NCBI GenBank assembly: GCA_012727635.1
Contig: JAAYGQ010000085.1
Location: 1 to 47,521 of the forward strand
DNA: 47,521 nucleotides
From: Tissierellia bacterium
GTDB lineage: Bacteria; Bacillota; Clostridia; Peptostreptococcales; Acidaminobacteraceae
Reading direction: 5' to 3'
Notes under the pieces: model-generated
What the model was told of the DNA's origin: nothing
The model's input: only the letters and a program-made list of their open reading frames with translations
Database searches by the model: none
Translations under genes and position numbers: made by a program
Shown here: positions 25,768-33,934 of the stretch, piece by piece
Numbering within the stretch: the stretch's first letter is position 1
How the letters are laid out: each line of letters starts with the position of its first letter

Positions 25768-26196
25768 TTATATTAATGTCAGCAACTTTTCAAGCCTTGG
25801 ATCCACTGGTTTATCACAAGTGCAGCCTTCGGTGTTAAGATTGGCGCCACACTGGATACAAAGTCCTAAGCAATCTTCTGAACAGATGATTTGCCCAGGT
25901 CTTTCGAGAACAAATTCCTGTCTTGCAATTTCTGCAAGGCTCATCCCCATCGTTTCTTGATCCAATTGCTCACAATAATCGATATGGATTTCACACTGAC
26001 AAGGTTCGAGGCAACGATCGCAGGTTGCGTTTTGAAGAGCATCCCCTTCAAATTCCAAGATGATCTCCTGATCAACTTTTCTTACGTTTCCCCGTATTTC
26101 TGCTTTATCAACAGTATCTCCACCAAGATCAAGTTCCAGTAACTGATCAAAATCAACCCTATCAACCTGTTGGAGAGCGTTTAAAAACTTCTTCAT
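25768..26196 (-). CDS. DUF177 / YceD family protein
   Basis: Protein of 142 aa of the YceD (DUF177) family, almost always next to rpmF and proposed to take part in 23S rRNA accumulation. Cysteines occur as CDRCLEPC (about 69-76) and CSEDCLGLCIQCG (about 108-120), with the C-terminal DPRLEKL tail typical of the family. GAGGTG precedes the ATG. It is transcribed from its own consensus promoter. Confidence 0.92.
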   Translation of the reverse strand: MKKFLNALQQVDRVDFDQLLELDLGGDTVDKAEIRGNVRKVDQEIILEFEGDALQNATCDRCLEPCQCEIHIDYCEQLDQETMGMSLAEIARQEFVLERPGQIICSEDCLGLCIQCGANLNTEGCTCDKPVDPRLEKLLTLI

Positions 26197-26220
26197 TTCA
26201 CACCTCGATATAACACTAAA

Positions 26221-26249
26221 AGTATAAACACAGTAGCGGTCTTTGTCAA
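26221..26249 (-). promoter_or_regulatory. sigma-A promoter of YceD-rpmF
   Basis: TTGACA (26244-26249), 17-base spacer, TATACT (26221-26226) on the minus strand, about 25 bases before the ATG. A near-consensus promoter, fitting a ribosomal protein operon. Confidence 0.85.
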
Positions 26250-26273
26250 GTTATTTTGTTTTGTCTTCTTAAA

Positions 26274-26302
26274 GAAAAGACCTCTATTGGGCTTTATATT
26301 CA
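26274..26302 (-). terminator. possible weak terminator after hom
   Basis: AAAGCCC-AATAGA-GGTCTTT with one mismatch, then TCTTT, on the minus strand just past the hom stop. Weak stem. Confidence 0.35.
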
Positions 26303-26317
26303 GTAGAAGAATTTAAT

Positions 26318-27265
26318 TTAGTTTTTATCGAAAAAAGATCTTCCCTGGCTAAGAATATCCGCCCAAACACTAAGAGCCGTTGCTTCACCTCCGGCGCCGG
26401 GGCCCGAGAAGAAAAGCTCCTTAGTGTATTTTGTTTTAAATTCAATAGCATTGATTCCATCATCAATAGAGTAAAAAGGACTCTGTCTATCGACTTCCTC
26501 AAGGCCTACCTGAATGCCTTCTATGTTGGCCCGAGCTATCAGTTTAAGCTTATTTGAAGTCTTTATCTGAGCTGCTTTTTCAATGCCTTCTCTCTTAATT
26601 ACCTTAGGATAAGTGCCAAAGACCAGATTGGATAAAATTCCAATTTTATGAAGACTGTCAAAGCCCTGTAAATCAAGGCTAGGGTCAGCTTCAAGGTATC
26701 CCATATCATTGGCTTTTTCAAGGGCTTCTTTAAAACCCATACCCTGGGCTAGCCGGCTTAGAATATAATTTGTGCTTCCGTTTAAGATTCCGGTTATCTC
26801 CTGGATTTCTTCGAAAAAAAGACGATTTCTTAGAATATCCAAAATAGGAATCCCCGCTGCAACGGCGGCTTCATAGCTAAGCTCTACTTTATTTCTAACA
26901 GCCAGACTTTCCAGCTCTCCTTTACTTTCATAAAGGGCATATTTATTTGCCGTGACCACGGACTTTCCTTGACTCATCGCCTGGCGAATCATTGTGGTAG
27001 CCGGCTCTAGACCCCCCATAAGTTCAACTACAATATCCACATCTTCATCTTCTAAAATATCTTTGTAATTGTTGGTTACCATAGCCCTAGACTGAACTTT
27101 TCTACCTATGTCTCTTACATAAATCCATTTTAGATCAAAATCCAATTCTTCACCCTGAAGTCTTTTAAACTTTTCTAGAGCTCGGGGTTTTTCTTCTATA
27201 TAAAGTTTTTCTAGAGCTTTTCCTACTACACCATAGCCCAGTAGGGCCAGGGTAATTTTCTTCAT
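26318..27265 (-). CDS. hom: homoserine dehydrogenase, short form
   Basis: Protein of 315 aa that reduces aspartate semialdehyde to homoserine with NAD(P)H, leading to threonine and methionine. The Rossmann motif is LLGYGVVGKAL; further features are VTANKYAL, GILNGSTNYILS and the catalytic-region DPSLDLQGFDSLHKIGIL. There is no C-terminal ACT domain, so no threonine feedback site of the usual kind. It is also shorter than most ACT-less forms, mainly after GIEKA, where the DIEFAKELGY-type helix is missing. AAAGGA precedes the ATG. The PTS-like gene is divergent, 51 bp away. Confidence 0.93.
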   Translation of the reverse strand: MKKITLALLGYGVVGKALEKLYIEEKPRALEKFKRLQGEELDFDLKWIYVRDIGRKVQSRAMVTNNYKDILEDEDVDIVVELMGGLEPATTMIRQAMSQGKSVVTANKYALYESKGELESLAVRNKVELSYEAAVAAGIPILDILRNRLFFEEIQEITGILNGSTNYILSRLAQGMGFKEALEKANDMGYLEADPSLDLQGFDSLHKIGILSNLVFGTYPKVIKREGIEKAAQIKTSNKLKLIARANIEGIQVGLEEVDRQSPFYSIDDGINAIEFKTKYTKELFFSGPGAGGEATALSVWADILSQGRSFFDKN

Positions 27266-27316
27266 AGCAGGGTCCTTTCGTGTTACAATGCATTTATAAT
27301 TTTATTGGAGGTTAAA

Positions 27317-28339
27317 ATGGAAAATACCATAATAAAAAAAGCACAAAACTATTTTATAAAGGTGCTCTCCGGGATGGCTCTGGGGCTTTTTTCTTCCCTT
27401 ATTATCGGTCTTATTATTAAACAGATGGGCCTTCTTCTACACTGGGAATTTTTAGAAACCATTGGTATTTTTACCCAGCATTTAATGAGCGGTGCCATCG
27501 GTGCAGGTGTAGCCTATAGTATTGGCGCTCCCCCTCTGGCTGTTTTTTCTTCCATCATTGCCGGGGTTCTGGGAGCAGGGGCCTTGCGATTCCAGGAAGG
27601 ATTGCTTATTCTTAGCATCGGGGAACCTGTGGGTGCCCTTGTGGCTGCTCTAGCTGGAGCCGAAATGGGTCGACAGGTAGCAAAACTAAAACAACTTGAG
27701 ATCATCCTTATCCCCCTTACAACCATTATTGTAGGAGGTCTGGTGGGTCACTTTATTGCCCCGGCTATTTCGAGCTTCATGAGTGGCCTTGGAATATTTA
27801 TAAATTTTGCAACCACTCAAAAACCCTTTGTAATGGGTATCCTGCTTTCTGCAGTTATGGGAATGGTTCTTACTCTACCCATTAGCAGTGCAGCCCTGGG
27901 AATCAGTCTAGGCCTCAGCGGCCTGGCAGCAGGGGCAGCAACAGTAGGCTGTGCAAGCCATATGATTGGGTTTGCTGTGGCTTCCTATAGAGACAACGGA
28001 TTCTCCGGCTTTATCTCTCAAGGGCTGGGAACTTCAATGCTCCAAGTACCCAACATTGTTAAAAAACCCATCATTGCCTTGCCGGCCATTTTAACCTCTA
28101 TTATTCTAGGGCCTATTTCTACCCTAGTCTTTAAGATGCTTGGAACCCCCGTGGGGTCGGGAATGGGTACCAGTGGTCTGGTGGGGCAATTTGCAACACT
28201 GGAGGCCATGGGCTCTTCGGCTTTAGTGCCAATCATTACCATGCACTTCTTTCTACCGGCACTGCTGTCATTTGGAATTAGTGAATTTATGAGGAAAAAA
28301 CGACTTATAAGGCCCGGAGATATGAAACTGGACCTCTAA
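27317..28339 (+). CDS. PTS EIIC-like membrane protein (PTS_EIIC_2)
   Basis: Polytopic membrane protein of 340 aa matching the PTS_EIIC_2 type (about ten hydrophobic helices). It has conserved Gly-rich loops such as GAIGAGVAYSIGAPPLAV, TLPISSAALGI and GTPVGSGMGTSGLVGQ. No EIIA or EIIB domain is fused and no partner PTS gene lies nearby, so sugar transport is unproven; some members act in regulation or in transport of other solutes. The ATG at 27317 has GGAGG five bases upstream. Its stop codon overlaps the proC stop on the other strand. A TATAAT (27295-27300) lies close upstream without a clear -35. Confidence 0.88.
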   Translation: MENTIIKKAQNYFIKVLSGMALGLFSSLIIGLIIKQMGLLLHWEFLETIGIFTQHLMSGAIGAGVAYSIGAPPLAVFSSIIAGVLGAGALRFQEGLLILSIGEPVGALVAALAGAEMGRQVAKLKQLEIILIPLTTIIVGGLVGHFIAPAISSFMSGLGIFINFATTQKPFVMGILLSAVMGMVLTLPISSAALGISLGLSGLAAGAATVGCASHMIGFAVASYRDNGFSGFISQGLGTSMLQVPNIVKKPIIALPAILTSIILGPISTLVFKMLGTPVGSGMGTSGLVGQFATLEAMGSSALVPIITMHFFLPALLSFGISEFMRKKRLIRPGDMKLDL

Positions 28340-29127
28340 AAATTCTCCCCCATGGCTATTGATTTAGCATAACTTGCCTGCATGGCTTTTTGCATAGCTC
28401 TTGCGCCGCCCCACTCTTCCAGAGCAAGAAGTCCTTCAATAGTGGTTCCACCGGGAGAAGTGACTTGGTCCTTGAGTTGAGCGGGATGAAGTCCCGTTTC
28501 TAAAAGCAATGCTCCACTGCCCTGCATTATCTGACCTGCCAGAAGATAGGCCTGTTTTCTTGGAATTCCCCAGGCAACGGCCTGATCTGCCATGGCTTCG
28601 ATAAGATTCATTAAAAAAGCCGGCATAACACCACAAAAACTTCCAAAAGCTTCCATTAGAGACTCATCCATATCATGGGACCAGCCGAAGCTATTAAAAA
28701 TATCTCTGAGCCGGTCCTTTTCTGTTTTAGTTAAACTATCACTAAAACACAGTCCACTAACGGACATGCCAATTTGTGCCGGTGTGGCAGGCATGGAGCG
28801 GAGGACTTTCACTTCTTCCATAAAAAAACTTTGAACTTGTTCTAAGCTAAAACCTGGAGCCATGGTCACGATAATTTGCTCTTTTCTAAGAACTCCCGAT
28901 AGCTCCTTTAAGAAATAAGGGTAATTTACCGGCTTTACCGCTAAAAAAATTACATCACTTTCATAGACCTCTTCCAAGGGTGATGGGCCAAAACCCAATT
29001 CCATTTCCAGTCTTCTGGCCGACTGCTGGGTTTTTACTGCGTATACCAGCTTGTCTTGACGTTTTTCTTTGATGCCTCTGAGCATGGCCAGACCCATATT
29101 ACCAAGGCCAATAAATCCAATAGTCAT
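28336..29127 (-). CDS. proC: pyrroline-5-carboxylate reductase
   Basis: Protein of 263 aa for the last step of proline synthesis, P5C to proline with NAD(P)H. N-terminal Rossmann motif GFIGLGNMGLAMLRG, the middle LRSMPATPAQIG and the C-terminal dimer domain with VTSPGGTTIEGL are all typical. AGGAG precedes the ATG. The gene is convergent with the PTS EIIC-like gene; their stop codons share CTAA. A possible promoter (TTGTTC, 18 bases, TATAGA) lies about 30 bases upstream of the start. Confidence 0.95.
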   Translation of the reverse strand: MTIGFIGLGNMGLAMLRGIKEKRQDKLVYAVKTQQSARRLEMELGFGPSPLEEVYESDVIFLAVKPVNYPYFLKELSGVLRKEQIIVTMAPGFSLEQVQSFFMEEVKVLRSMPATPAQIGMSVSGLCFSDSLTKTEKDRLRDIFNSFGWSHDMDESLMEAFGSFCGVMPAFLMNLIEAMADQAVAWGIPRKQAYLLAGQIMQGSGALLLETGLHPAQLKDQVTSPGGTTIEGLLALEEWGGARAMQKAMQASYAKSIAMGENF

Positions 29128-29203
29128 TTTAATAACTCCTTTTAGCTTTCTATAGTGAGTTTACCCTAGAGCGAACAATGAAAACAAGATAGTAATGTTT
29201 TCC

Positions 29204-29231
29204 TTGAATATCTGGAGCATCACGGTATAAT
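29204..29231 (+). promoter_or_regulatory. ackA promoter
   Basis: TTGAAT (29204-29209), 16-base spacer, TATAAT (29226-29231), about 30 bases before the ATG, with AGGAGG at about 29249-29254. Confidence 0.75.
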
Positions 29232-29262
29232 AATAGCAGATAGAATTACAGGAGGAAAGAAT

Positions 29263-30459
29263 ATGAATATACTTGTTATTAACTGCGGTTCGTCTTCCCT
29301 AAAATTCCAATTGTTAAATATGGAAAACGAATCCCTTATGGCCAGCGGCCTTGTCGAGCGTATCGGTATTGCCGGTTCTCAAATGATCTTAAAGACAACC
29401 GATGGAGAAAAACATGTGGTGCAAACACCCATGAAGGATCACTCTGTCGCCTTAAAAATAGTGCTGGACGCCCTTGTGGATCCCGCCTATTCAATTATTA
29501 AAGACCTTAAAGAAATCGATGCCGTGGGCCACCGAGTCGTCCACGCCGGCGAAGAGTATTCTCAATCTGTTATCATCAACGACGAAGTGATAGAGGCTGT
29601 TGAAAAGTGTGTTGAGTTGGCCCCACTACATAACCCACCAAATCTCTTGGGAATCAACGCCATTATGGAGCTTATGCCCGGTGTTCCCAATGTTGCTGTC
29701 TTTGATACGGCCTTTCACCAAACCATGCCCCCGGAAGCCTTTATCTACCCTCTTCCCTATGAGTGGTATGAAGACCTTAAAATCAGGCGCTATGGTTTCC
29801 ATGGCACAAGCCACAAATACGTTGCCGAAAAAGCCGCCCAGTTCCTGGGAAAAGACATCGAGACTCTCAAAATCATTACATGCCATCTAGGCAATGGCTC
29901 CAGTATTACCGCTGTTAAATACGGTAAAAGTGTTGATACCTCCATGGGCTTTACCCCAATGGAAGGTCTGGTCATGGGCACCCGAGTTGGTTTTCTCGAT
30001 CCCGCCATTATCACTTATTTGGAAAAGAAAACCGAATACAACCTAGATCAAATTACCCATATCCTAAATCACAACTGTGGAGTTCTTGGTATAAGCTGTA
30101 TTTCCAGCGACTTTAGAGATCTGGAAGATGCTGCTTCTATCGGAGATTACAAAGCCAAACTGGCGCTGGAAATCTTCCGTCGTACGGTTAAAAAGACCAT
30201 TGCCGGTTATGCTGCCGTAATGGGTGGAGTCGATGTCATCGTCTTTACCGGTGGTATCGGTGAGAATAGTATTGTTGACCGTGCCGGTATTCTTAACGAC
30301 CTTGAATTTATGGGCATCTGCATTGACGAAGAAAAGAACAATACCCGGGGTGTAGAAAAATGCATCTCCAAGGATGATTGTCCCGTATCCATCCTGGTTA
30401 TCCCAACCAATGAAGAGCTGGCTATTGCCAAGGATACTAAAAAGCTGGTTGAGGGCTAA
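29263..30459 (+). CDS. ackA: acetate kinase
   Basis: Acetate kinase of 398 aa: acetyl phosphate + ADP to acetate + ATP, the main substrate-level phosphorylation step of many fermenters. Catalytic residues match the well-studied Methanosarcina enzyme at identical numbering: Asn7 (NCGSSS), Arg91 (GHRVVHAG), Asp148, His180 (FHGTSH), Arg241 (GTRVG) and Glu384 (TNEE). AGGAGG site and a good promoter precede it. No phosphotransacetylase (pta) is adjacent. A terminator follows directly. Confidence 0.98.
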   Translation: MNILVINCGSSSLKFQLLNMENESLMASGLVERIGIAGSQMILKTTDGEKHVVQTPMKDHSVALKIVLDALVDPAYSIIKDLKEIDAVGHRVVHAGEEYSQSVIINDEVIEAVEKCVELAPLHNPPNLLGINAIMELMPGVPNVAVFDTAFHQTMPPEAFIYPLPYEWYEDLKIRRYGFHGTSHKYVAEKAAQFLGKDIETLKIITCHLGNGSSITAVKYGKSVDTSMGFTPMEGLVMGTRVGFLDPAIITYLEKKTEYNLDQITHILNHNCGVLGISCISSDFRDLEDAASIGDYKAKLALEIFRRTVKKTIAGYAAVMGGVDVIVFTGGIGENSIVDRAGILNDLEFMGICIDEEKNNTRGVEKCISKDDCPVSILVIPTNEELAIAKDTKKLVEG

Positions 30460-30483
30460 GCATCAGGAAACTGATGCTTTTTT
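30460..30483 (+). terminator. ackA terminator abutting tmcAL start
   Basis: GCATCAG-GAAA-CTGATGC then TTTTTT. A textbook intrinsic terminator with a GNRA-type tetraloop, starting at the base after the ackA stop. The T tract ends three bases before the ATG of the next gene. Confidence 0.92.
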
Positions 30484-30486
30484 ATT

Positions 30487-31560
30487 ATGAAACTTTTAAT
30501 TGTTATTGCCGAATACAATCCCTTTCACCAGGGCCATAAATACCATTTAAAAATAGCTAAGGAAGAAACCGGGGCCAGCCACAGCCTTATTCTTATGGGA
30601 GGTAATTTCCTTCAGCGGGGTGATGTTGCCATTGAAGATAAATTTCTTAGAGCAAGAAGGGCCCTAGAGGGAGGCGCCGATCTAGTGGCGGAACTCCCCT
30701 TTATCTATGCGAGCTCCTGGGCCAGAGAATTTGCCCAGGGCGCCATAGAGATCGCTAATAAAATTCCTTTTCCCGTAACTTTAAGTTTTGGCAGTGAATC
30801 CGGTTCCCTAGAGGCGTTAGAGACCATACTAAAACAGGTCCAAGAGATCAAAAAAGACAATCGTCTTAACTATGGTGATCTTGTAAGGAAAAATCTGAAG
30901 ATCCTACCGGCAGGAGCCAACGATGTACTGGGGCTTGAATATTTGCGTGCTTTGGAAGATACAAAGAGTATTCACCAGGCCCACACTCTAAAACGAAGGG
31001 GACAAGACTATCACGGCGAAGAGATCCACCCTTTTCCGTCGGCCTCTTCGCTGCGCCGCAGCATTAAAAAGGGAGAAATCCATCACGACAATCCTATTTT
31101 CTTAGAAGAATTTAAGGATTATATCTACGGTGCTCTACTTACAAAGGATCTTTTCCCCACCTATGGAATGATTGAAGGTCTTGAAAACAGGCTTCTTAGC
31201 CACCTAAATCCCGGTCTAAGTATTGATGAATATATTGACGAACTTAAAACCAAACGCTATCGTCCCGCTAGGCTAAGGCGACTTCTAATCCATCATCTTC
31301 TTGGTTACACAAAGGCTGATTATAAGTATTTAAATGGTGTGGCCTATCTTAGGGCCCTTGCCTATACAAAAAAAGGCACTGAAATACTAAATATATTAAA
31401 GGATACCCCTTTAGCTATCATCCATCCCCTGCAAGCGCCCAGTGACCCAATAATAAAAAGGTCCCTGGAACTGGACCTTCTTGCCTCACGAGTGTATAAC
31501 TTTAAGGCGGGAAATCCTCCGGAAGATTACAAACGAAATCTCCTCTACCCACAAAAATAA
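30487..31560 (+). CDS. tmcAL: tRNA(Met) cytidine acetate ligase (YlbM/TmcAL)
   Basis: Protein of 357 aa with the nucleotidyltransferase signature AEYNPFHQGHKYHL (about 8-21), MGGNFLQRGD and the C-terminal SASSLRRSI. TmcAL forms acetyl-AMP from acetate and ATP and puts N4-acetylcytidine on the wobble base of elongator tRNA-Met. Neighbourhood with ackA is conserved in Bacillota and fits use of acetate. The family motif requires a start at or very near 30487, but the bases before it are a terminator T tract with no ribosome binding site, so how it is expressed is unclear. Confidence 0.93.
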   Translation: MKLLIVIAEYNPFHQGHKYHLKIAKEETGASHSLILMGGNFLQRGDVAIEDKFLRARRALEGGADLVAELPFIYASSWAREFAQGAIEIANKIPFPVTLSFGSESGSLEALETILKQVQEIKKDNRLNYGDLVRKNLKILPAGANDVLGLEYLRALEDTKSIHQAHTLKRRGQDYHGEEIHPFPSASSLRRSIKKGEIHHDNPIFLEEFKDYIYGALLTKDLFPTYGMIEGLENRLLSHLNPGLSIDEYIDELKTKRYRPARLRRLLIHHLLGYTKADYKYLNGVAYLRALAYTKKGTEILNILKDTPLAIIHPLQAPSDPIIKRSLELDLLASRVYNFKAGNPPEDYKRNLLYPQK

Positions 31561-31580
31561 AGGAAGCCCAGGCTTCCTTT
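31558..31580. terminator. bidirectional terminator, tmcAL/lipoprotein
   Basis: AAAGGAAGCC-CA-GGCTTCCTTT, with T-rich sequence on both sides (TTTATTC plus, TTTATTTTT minus). Serves two convergent genes and overlaps both stop codons. Confidence 0.85.
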
Positions 31581-32307
31581 ATTCATTTGTCGCAGTAATG
31601 ACACCACTGTAGGTATCCATTTCGAAAATCTTCGATACCATTATCCCATCGACCTTTTGCTCGGCCTTAATAACAATATGGCTAACAGAGTCATTCCAAG
31701 GCTCATAATAGACTTCACTTATATAGAGCTGGCCATAAATCACTTCGGTTTTCTTAATGGCTTGGAAGAGATCCATGTTTATTTTTCCCAGTAGCTCACT
31801 TAGGGGCACTTCCCCTAGAACTTCTGCTTTTTGTGAATTCTTATCAAGTTTCACTTCCCAGCCTTTCGTTTCTTTTTCAAAGGTAAAGAGGTAGCCCCCT
31901 TGAGAAATCTTTATCCCTCGAAGAATGGTAGTTCCACCCAGGGCCTCTCGGGCGAGAAAATGGGCTTCCTCAAGACTCAATTCCTCACTAGTTTCCTCTC
32001 TTTTTACTAGGGAAATTATTTTTTTCTCTTCAGGATCAATGAGGTAAACAAACTGCTCTCCCCCCTCTTCAACCAAAACTTCCAGTACAGCAATTCCGTT
32101 ATCAAGACGCCTTTTAAAGGTAATAATACTTGCCTTCTCACCGATCAATTGCAGAGCCATTTCCTCTGGAGTTAAAACTTCCTCTTCCTGCTCAATAACC
32201 ACCTCTTGGGGTGGCTCTTCCAAGGGCAAGGGGACTTTTTTTTCTTGACAACCCCAAAGAAGAAGTACCATCAGCGGCAGAAGTAATTTAAGCTTGCTCA
32301 TTCTCAT
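31579..32307 (-). CDS. putative lipoprotein, PepSY-like
   Basis: Protein of 242 aa with a signal peptide and lipobox (LLLPLMVLLLWGC, cysteine at about 20), so likely lipid-anchored on the outer face of the membrane. A Glu/Pro-rich linker (about 22-50) follows. The rest looks like repeats of a PepSY-like alpha/beta fold (LSLEEAHFLAREALGG; TKGWEVKLD; IFEMDTYSGVIT at the C-terminus resembles a PepSY ending). Function unknown. It overlaps the end of the YihY gene by 20 bp. Two in-frame ATGs (32307 and 32301) share one AAAGGA site. Confidence 0.8.
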   Translation of the reverse strand: MRMSKLKLLLPLMVLLLWGCQEKKVPLPLEEPPQEVVIEQEEEVLTPEEMALQLIGEKASIITFKRRLDNGIAVLEVLVEEGGEQFVYLIDPEEKKIISLVKREETSEELSLEEAHFLAREALGGTTILRGIKISQGGYLFTFEKETKGWEVKLDKNSQKAEVLGEVPLSELLGKINMDLFQAIKKTEVIYGQLYISEVYYEPWNDSVSHIVIKAEQKVDGIMVSKIFEMDTYSGVITATNE

Positions 32308-33139
32308 TTATCCTTTTCTCTAACAGTACTTGGTTTAAATGGGCTCCTACAATAAAAATATTCATATTTATTTGAAACCACAAAAGTAAAGCAATCACAA
32401 TGTTGAAAACTCCATAGACGAAATTACTTGTCAGGGACATGACTCCATTGAATAAATAACTCATAAGGGCCCAGCCAATAGCTGTTAATAGAGCGCCGGC
32501 CCATATATCGCGGTAGCCATATTTTTTTGTTCCCATTCGCATGTACACAAGAGATATAACTCCAAACAGCATGGCAAGAATAAAGAGCCACTGAAAAGTC
32601 TCTATAAGGGTTAAAAAATATGGGATTTTAAGTTTAAAAAGCAGTGTGCCAAGTTTCGTAAGTTTTACCACCGTGGGAATCAAAAGGATAATCAATAAAA
32701 GGAATATAAAGGCGAAATTTCGAAAGGAATCTATAAATCTTGCTTTGATAAAATTATGGCGGCTTCTATTGCCGGAAATTCGGTCCAGGGCTTTTCTTAT
32801 GGCTCCGATGGCCCGGGCAGAAGACCACAGTAGAAAAAATAGGGAATAACCAAATAATCCCGTATTGGGTCGATTGCTCTCTATAAAAGATTTAAGATTA
32901 TTGTGGACCTCGGCGGGAAAAAACTCTATTACTTTATCCAGAGCTCCATTGAGCTCAAAGGGAATAAAACCCATAATGCCAATAATGGCCATAATAAAAG
33001 GAAACATACTAAGAAGCAAATAAAAAGCCAAATAGGCGCTATAAATAACCCCTTGATCCTTTGAAAAACGCTGAATAACTTCGGTGATTAGTTGTGAGCT
33101 CTTTTTAAAAAAGAGGCCCAATCTTTCTGATAGGTTCAT
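32288..33139 (-). CDS. YihY/BrkB family membrane protein
   Basis: Polytopic membrane protein of 283 aa of the YihY (UPF0761; formerly 'ribonuclease BN') family, with about six hydrophobic helices and the typical IYSAYLAFYLLLSMFPFI near the N-terminus, LLWSSARAIGAIRKALD, and YRDIWAGALLTAIGW. No enzymatic activity is established for the family; transport or envelope roles have been suggested. It overlaps folK by 35 bp, and GAGGT lies about eight bases before the ATG. Last but one in the folate operon. Confidence 0.9.
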   Translation of the reverse strand: MNLSERLGLFFKKSSQLITEVIQRFSKDQGVIYSAYLAFYLLLSMFPFIMAIIGIMGFIPFELNGALDKVIEFFPAEVHNNLKSFIESNRPNTGLFGYSLFFLLWSSARAIGAIRKALDRISGNRSRHNFIKARFIDSFRNFAFIFLLLIILLIPTVVKLTKLGTLLFKLKIPYFLTLIETFQWLFILAMLFGVISLVYMRMGTKKYGYRDIWAGALLTAIGWALMSYLFNGVMSLTSNFVYGVFNIVIALLLWFQINMNIFIVGAHLNQVLLEKRINENEQA

Positions 33140-33596
33140 CTTTAAGTACCTCGATATAGTGTTTTATATTTTGCTTATGTAAACAAAGCCCCGGGGCAAT
33201 CTCCGCTAAGGGCTCCAATACAAATCGCCTTTGCAGCATATGACGGTGAGGCAGGGTTAACCGGGGCTCCAGAATTTCGATATCTTCGTAGAGTAAAAGA
33301 TCGATGTCAATGGTCCTGGGTCCCCAGTGCTCATGGCGAACTCGCCCCAGTTTTATCTCCAGGGCTTGGGTCCTATCTAGAAGCTCCAGAGGCTCCAATT
33401 CTGTTTCCATCAAAAGAACAAGATTGTAAAAATCATCTTGATCGGTTTTTCCCCAGGCCTTGGTTTCATAAAGAGTACTTACTTTAAGAACCCGGCTTTT
33501 TTCAAAGTCATTGAGTCCTTTAACCGCTTCCTGGAGTAAAGATCTTTTTTCTCCTTGATTGCTACCTAAAGAGAGATAGACTTGCGCTGGCGACAC
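33105..33596 (-). CDS. folK: HPPK: 6-hydroxymethyl-7,8-dihydropterin pyrophosphokinase
   Basis: Protein of 163 aa that transfers pyrophosphate from ATP to hydroxymethyl-dihydropterin. Signatures: YLSLGSNQGEK near the N-terminus, VSTLYETKAWG, and the HPPK motif GPRTIDIDLLLY with LPHRHMLQRRFVLEPL. GTG at 33596 is chosen because GGGGGTGG lies just upstream and the family begins close to YLSLGSN; a longer frame adds 22 residues that match folB's end in another frame. It overlaps folB by 31 bp. Confidence 0.96.
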   Translation of the reverse strand: MSPAQVYLSLGSNQGEKRSLLQEAVKGLNDFEKSRVLKVSTLYETKAWGKTDQDDFYNLVLLMETELEPLELLDRTQALEIKLGRVRHEHWGPRTIDIDLLLYEDIEILEPRLTLPHRHMLQRRFVLEPLAEIAPGLCLHKQNIKHYIEVLKDEPIRKIGPLF

Positions 33597-33934
33597 AATA
33601 CCACCCCCAGGGAGCCAAGATCTCCCGCCACGGGAGGTCTGAGTTTTTCTACAGTAATGCAAACCTCTTTTATACGCTCATCGTAGGCAAACAAGGCCTC
33701 TATCATAGCAAGGGACAGATTTTCAAGAAGCATATAGGGTCTTGCAAAGACTTCTTTTATTTCTTCGTAGCAAGCGGCATAATTCACCGTAGTTTCAAGA
33801 TTCTCTTCCGTGGTATTTCTCTTGTCAATCCAGAGTTCTGCCTGAAGTAAAAAGGGTTGACCCTCCTGTTTCTCCTGTTCGAAAACGCCGTGATACCCAT
33901 AGAGGCGCATATCCTTAATAATAAGTTTATCCAT
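33566..33934 (-). CDS. folB: dihydroneopterin aldolase
   Basis: Protein of 122 aa that converts dihydroneopterin to hydroxymethyl-dihydropterin and glycolaldehyde. The N-terminal LYGYHGVFEQEKQEGQPF with its conserved glutamates and the C-terminal ITVEKLRPPV (catalytic lysine) are typical. AAAGG precedes the ATG. It overlaps folP by 8 bp and folK by 31 bp. Confidence 0.96.
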   Translation of the reverse strand: MDKLIIKDMRLYGYHGVFEQEKQEGQPFLLQAELWIDKRNTTEENLETTVNYAACYEEIKEVFARPYMLLENLSLAMIEALFAYDERIKEVCITVEKLRPPVAGDLGSLGVVLCRQRKSISL

